NCBI GenBank assembly: GCA_001771615.1
Contig: MEUF01000082.1
Span: forward strand, 8,696 to 34,065
Source of the DNA: a candidate division WOR-1 bacterium RIFOXYB2_FULL_48_7
Lineage (GTDB): Bacteria; Margulisbacteria; WOR-1; O2-12-FULL-45-9; XYB2-FULL-48-7
DNA: 25,370 nt
Direction of reading: 5' to 3'
Shown: positions 22,666 to 25,370 of the stretch, in pieces
Layout: each line of letters starts with the position of its first letter
Numbering within the stretch: the stretch's first letter is position 1
The notes under the pieces: generated by a model
Database searches by the model: none
What the model was told of the DNA's origin: nothing
The model's input: only the letters and a program-made list of their open reading frames with translations
Translations under genes and position numbers: made by a program

Positions 22666-23738
22666 CCGACTTCTCCCTTAGATCCAAGATCCGTAATTAC
22701 AAGGTTATTTTTCATGACAGTGCCGATTTCTTATCGACCATATTTAAGCAACCTAATTCGGTTTGCCTGGTTGACGCCAATGTTTGGAGACTTTACAAGC
22801 AAACATTGCTGCGGGAAGTCGCAAAAGAACAACTGATTATCGTGCCAATCAGTGAGGCCAAAAAGAATCTGCTGTCCGTGCAATATATTTATCGTCAACT
22901 GCTTAAACGACAGGCCAAAAAAAATCTTCGCTTGGTTGTTGTTGGCGGCGGGATCATTCAGGACCTGGCAGGTTTTGTCGCTTCAACAATCTATCGGGGC
23001 ATTGACTGGGTTTTTGTTCCGACAACCATGTTAGCGCAAACCGACAGTTGCATCGGGGCTAAAACTTCGCTCAACTTCGGCACTTATAAAAATATTATCG
23101 GGACATTTTTCCCGCCTCTTGAGGTGCATCTCTTGACTGCCTGGCTGAAAACCTTAAAACAGGTTGATTATTTAAGCGGCCTGGGCGAATCGGTTAAACT
23201 CCAATTAATGGGGGGGGCCAAGGCTATTCAGGAGCTGCAAATGCTTTTGCCCGACCTATTAAAACGTGAGCTTAAGGCGGCCAGATCAGTGATTGTAACT
23301 TCCCTTCTTATCAAAAAAGGTTATATCGAAGAGGACGAGTTTGATCGTGGCCGGAGGAACCTGTTAAATTATGGACATTGTTTTGGCCATGCCCTGGAAA
23401 CTGCCACGAAATATCAGGTGCCCCATGGCCTTGCGGTAGTTATTGGGATGCTGCTGGCTAATCAGGTGGCTGTGGCCAGAAAAATATTAAAGGCAGCGAC
23501 CGCGGAAACTATCAGCCGGCAGTTATTGCTGCCGATTTTACATCAACAGGTCAGCCTGGGAAAGTTAAATAACCAGGCAGTTATTGCCGCTATGCTGCAG
23601 GACAAGAAAAGGGTCGGGGATAAACTTCCCCTGGTGATGCTGGTCGATGATTTCCGCCTGGTAAAAGTTGATGACCTGACAAAATCAGAGGCCCTGGCTG
23701 CCTTGACCTGGCTTAGCAAAACGGGGGTGGCAAAATGA
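22656..23738 (+). CDS. 3-dehydroquinate synthase-like sugar phosphate cyclase (AroB paralogue)
   Basis: The 360-residue protein is a member of the dehydroquinate synthase superfamily, divergent from aroB at 7529. NAD-binding GGGIIQDLAG starts at 97. The metal ligands are kept: E178 (GLGESVK), H241 (LNYGH) and H257 (VPHGLAV). The basic active-site residues R114, K136 and K181 are also kept. It differs in key loops: GAKTSLN replaces GGKTGIN, GESVKLQ replaces AEVVKYG, and HGLAV replaces HGEAV. Such enzymes cyclise a 2-keto or heptulose-type sugar phosphate to a carbocycle, as in aminocyclitol and C7-cyclitol synthesis. Since a canonical aroB is present, a different substrate is likely. An eight-G run occurs at 23210-23217. 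It overlaps neighbours by 10 and 4 bases. Confidence 0.9.
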   Translation: MPITDFSLRSKIRNYKVIFHDSADFLSTIFKQPNSVCLVDANVWRLYKQTLLREVAKEQLIIVPISEAKKNLLSVQYIYRQLLKRQAKKNLRLVVVGGGIIQDLAGFVASTIYRGIDWVFVPTTMLAQTDSCIGAKTSLNFGTYKNIIGTFFPPLEVHLLTAWLKTLKQVDYLSGLGESVKLQLMGGAKAIQELQMLLPDLLKRELKAARSVIVTSLLIKKGYIEEDEFDRGRRNLLNYGHCFGHALETATKYQVPHGLAVVIGMLLANQVAVARKILKAATAETISRQLLLPILHQQVSLGKLNNQAVIAAMLQDKKRVGDKLPLVMLVDDFRLVKVDDLTKSEALAALTWLSKTGVAK

Positions 23739-24664
23739 AACTGATCAGCGTTATGACCGCATGCTATAACGAAGAAGAGAATATCGCCGAAATATACCGT
23801 CAGGTTAAAGAGGTTTTCCAAAAGATACCCAATTATCATTATGAGCATATTTTTATAGACAATGCTTCAAAAGACCGGACGATCCCGATCTTAAAAGAGA
23901 TCGCTGCTGCTGACAAACAGGTTAAAATAATTGTTAATACCAGAAATTTTGGCCATATCCGTTCGCCTTTTTACGGGCTTTTGCAGGCCCGTGGCGAAGC
24001 CGTTATTTCCGTTGTCGCGGACCTGCAGGATCCCCCGGGCCTGATTAGGGATTTTATCCAAAAATGGGAGCAAGGTTACAAGATCGTTGTTGGTGTCAAA
24101 AAACGGAGCCAGGAAGCACGTTGGATGTTTGGGATCAGGCAACTATTTTATAATCTGATTGGCCGCCTGTCTGAAATCAAACAAATACCAAATTTTACCG
24201 GCTTTGGCCTTTATGACAGGCAGGTTATTGAGATATTGAAAAAAATTGATGACCCATATCCTTATTTCCGGGGACTGATTTGTGATTTGGGCTTTGAGAT
24301 TGCGGAAATTGAATATAGCCAGCCGGCCAGAAAAAAGGGGAGGACAAAAAATAATTTTTACGCCTTGTTTGATATGGCCTTATTGGGGATTACTAATCAC
24401 TCCAAGGTGCCGCTGCGCTTGGCGACCATGTTAGGCTTTTCTGTCTCCATTGCCAGTGCCGGCTTTGCTCTGGGCTATTTTGTTTATAAACTGATCTATT
24501 GGAATAGTTTTTCGGTCGGTATCGCGCCGTTAGTTATCGGGCTTTTTTTCTTTTCCGCAGTTCAGCTGTTTTTTGTTGGGATTATCGGTGAGTACATCGG
24601 CTCAATTCATACCCAAGTGCTCAAGCGGCCGCTGGTGATTGAAAAAGAGCGCGTGAACTTTTAA
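23735..24664 (+). CDS. GtrB/DPM1-type polyprenyl-phosphate glycosyltransferase
   Basis: The 309-residue protein has a GT2 domain with VMTACYNEEENI (6-17), IDNASKDRT (41-49) and the DPM1-type metal motif DLQDPP at 96-101, then two C-terminal transmembrane hairpins (about 230-252 and 265-292). This layout matches GtrB/ArnC-like enzymes that load a sugar from a nucleotide donor onto undecaprenyl phosphate at the cytoplasmic face. The GtrA-like gene follows with a one-base overlap, and a GT-C transferase is at 13109, giving the three parts of a glycan-decoration system. The sugar is unknown; the product of the genes upstream is a candidate. Confidence 0.92.
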   Translation: MKLISVMTACYNEEENIAEIYRQVKEVFQKIPNYHYEHIFIDNASKDRTIPILKEIAAADKQVKIIVNTRNFGHIRSPFYGLLQARGEAVISVVADLQDPPGLIRDFIQKWEQGYKIVVGVKKRSQEARWMFGIRQLFYNLIGRLSEIKQIPNFTGFGLYDRQVIEILKKIDDPYPYFRGLICDLGFEIAEIEYSQPARKKGRTKNNFYALFDMALLGITNHSKVPLRLATMLGFSVSIASAGFALGYFVYKLIYWNSFSVGIAPLVIGLFFFSAVQLFFVGIIGEYIGSIHTQVLKRPLVIEKERVNF

Positions 24665-25062
24665 TGAAACAGCTGCTTATTCGGCATCGGGAGAAAATCA
24701 ATTATTTGGCTGTTGGCGCCTGGAATACCGTTTTCGGCTATTCACTTTTCGTGGCGCTTTATTTTTTGCTGGGACAAAACATTCATTACCTGGTCCTTTT
24801 GATTGTCAGTAATATTCTTAGTATTACCAATGCCTATGTCGGCTATAAATTGTTTGTTTTTAAAACCAAAGGCAACTATTTGCAAGAATATCTGAGGTTT
24901 TATGTCGTTTACGGGACGGCCTTGGTCTTGAATTTTGTTTTATTGCCAGTCTGTGTGGAAATATTCAAAGTGTCGCCGCCTTTGGCCCAGGCAGGATTGC
25001 TTGGTTTGAATATAATATTTAGCTACTTGGGGCACAAGAATTATTCATTTGGAGTTGCTTAG
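24664..25062 (+). CDS. GtrA-like membrane protein (probable polyprenyl-phosphate-sugar flippase)
   Basis: The 132-residue protein has four predicted transmembrane helices, starting after a short basic N-terminus (HREKINYLAVGAWNTVFGY, 8-26). The segment SNILSITNAYVGYKLFVFK (48-66) is typical of the GtrA family, as is a last helix ending in a lysine-rich SYLGHKNYSF. GtrA proteins are believed to move the sugar-phosphate-polyprenol made by GtrB to the periplasm. It overlaps the GtrB-like gene by one base (TAATG). Confidence 0.92.
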   Translation: MKQLLIRHREKINYLAVGAWNTVFGYSLFVALYFLLGQNIHYLVLLIVSNILSITNAYVGYKLFVFKTKGNYLQEYLRFYVVYGTALVLNFVLLPVCVEIFKVSPPLAQAGLLGLNIIFSYLGHKNYSFGVA

Positions 25063-25066
25063 CTAT

Positions 25067-25370
25067 ATGTGGCCATTATTAGATCTCTTGACCATCAATA
25101 TTTCGGCTATTTGCGCGTTTGCTTTAAGGCATTATTTTGGCGATTTGATCATCAAACAACCCCCCTTGTTGTACTGGGATAAATATTTATTGGTCTTATT
25201 GGCGCTTAATCTGATTTATCCAGCTATTTTTTGGGTCTTGGGGCTTTATGACCGTCGGCAAAAAAGAGCCCTCTTGGAAGAATTCCTACAAATCTTTGGG
25301 GTGATCTCGACCAGTATTGCCGTAATCATAATCTTTCTGTTTATGGGCCGTTTGTGGTGGATGTCCAGGA
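25067..25370 (+). CDS. N-terminal membrane part of a probable polyprenyl glycosylphosphotransferase (partial)
   Basis: An ATG 4 bases after the GtrA stop opens a frame that stays open to the window edge (101 codons). Three hydrophobic segments are visible (about 5-20, 42-62 and 78-97), and FWVLGLYDRRQK near 57-68 and a WMSR at the end fit the N-terminal CoA-binding-like/membrane module of WbaP/WcaJ-type enzymes. Those enzymes place the first sugar phosphate on undecaprenyl phosphate. The catalytic domain lies beyond the window, so this is an inference from the N-terminus and the locus. Confidence 0.6.
   Translation, partial: MWPLLDLLTINISAICAFALRHYFGDLIIKQPPLLYWDKYLLVLLALNLIYPAIFWVLGLYDRRQKRALLEEFLQIFGVISTSIAVIIIFLFMGRLWWMSR

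Noticed and set aside
1..25370. CRISPR arrays, insertion sequences, phage genes or inverted-repeat boundaries
   Set aside because: No regularly spaced direct repeats, transposase or integrase motifs were found on either strand by reading; short GGCC-rich words recur but only as codon pairs.

Overview
The window reads as a chromosomal segment of a free-living bacterium with a Gram-negative-type surface polysaccharide. Base composition is intermediate. It has almost no intergenic DNA and shows no insertion sequence, phage gene, integrase or CRISPR array. Nothing in it fixes the phylum. The biosynthetic set (citramalate route to isoleucine, lysine, pantothenate, shikimate), the extreme gene packing and the apparently leaderless starts at operon heads would suit an uncultured candidate-phylum lineage, but that is a guess. 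The one tRNA gene does not encode CCA.

Left part (1-2579, minus strand): a DUF362/ferredoxin protein that runs off the left edge, a family-4 uracil-DNA glycosylase whose stop overlaps the DUF362 start, and an autoinhibited class II Fic protein. The glycosylase and Fic genes each have a plausible promoter that places the transcription start almost on the start codon.

Middle part (2679-9795, plus strand): a housekeeping block, cimA-lysA-dacA-panB-tRNA-Arg(CCU)-aroK-aroB-tyrS. Every protein gene here overlaps the next one or touches the tRNA. The tRNA gene overlaps the last codons of panB and ends 9 bases before aroK. dacA is a CdaA-type diadenylate cyclase and sits next to lysA, which makes lysine from the peptidoglycan precursor meso-DAP.

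Right part (9799-25370, plus strand): an O-antigen-type polysaccharide locus that follows tyrS after only 3 bases. It begins with a GT2 glycosyltransferase, a Wzx-type flippase, a second GT2 and a GT-C (family 39-like) membrane glycosyltransferase. The CDP-sugar genes rfbF-rfbG-rfbH follow, then an extended SDR, an MBL-fold hydrolase, an acetolactate-synthase-like ThDP enzyme, an HpcH/HpaI-type aldolase, a classical SDR and a 3-dehydroquinate-synthase-like cyclase. The locus continues with a GtrB/DPM1-type transferase, a GtrA-type membrane protein and the start of a probable initiating polyprenyl-phosphate glycosylphosphotransferase, cut by the right edge.

How the genes may work together: RfbF, RfbG and RfbH should convert glucose-1-phosphate to CDP-4-keto-3,6-dideoxyglucose, although the usual E3 reductase is not in the window. 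A ThDP enzyme could then add a two-carbon branch, as YerE does in yersiniose synthesis. The aldolase, SDRs and cyclase point to a further elaborated, perhaps carbocyclic, sugar. This five-gene extension (17769-23738) is the strongest candidate for an undescribed system here. Its product is inferred, not shown. From cimA to the right edge all genes run in one direction with gaps of at most 9 bases, so one very long transcript is possible.
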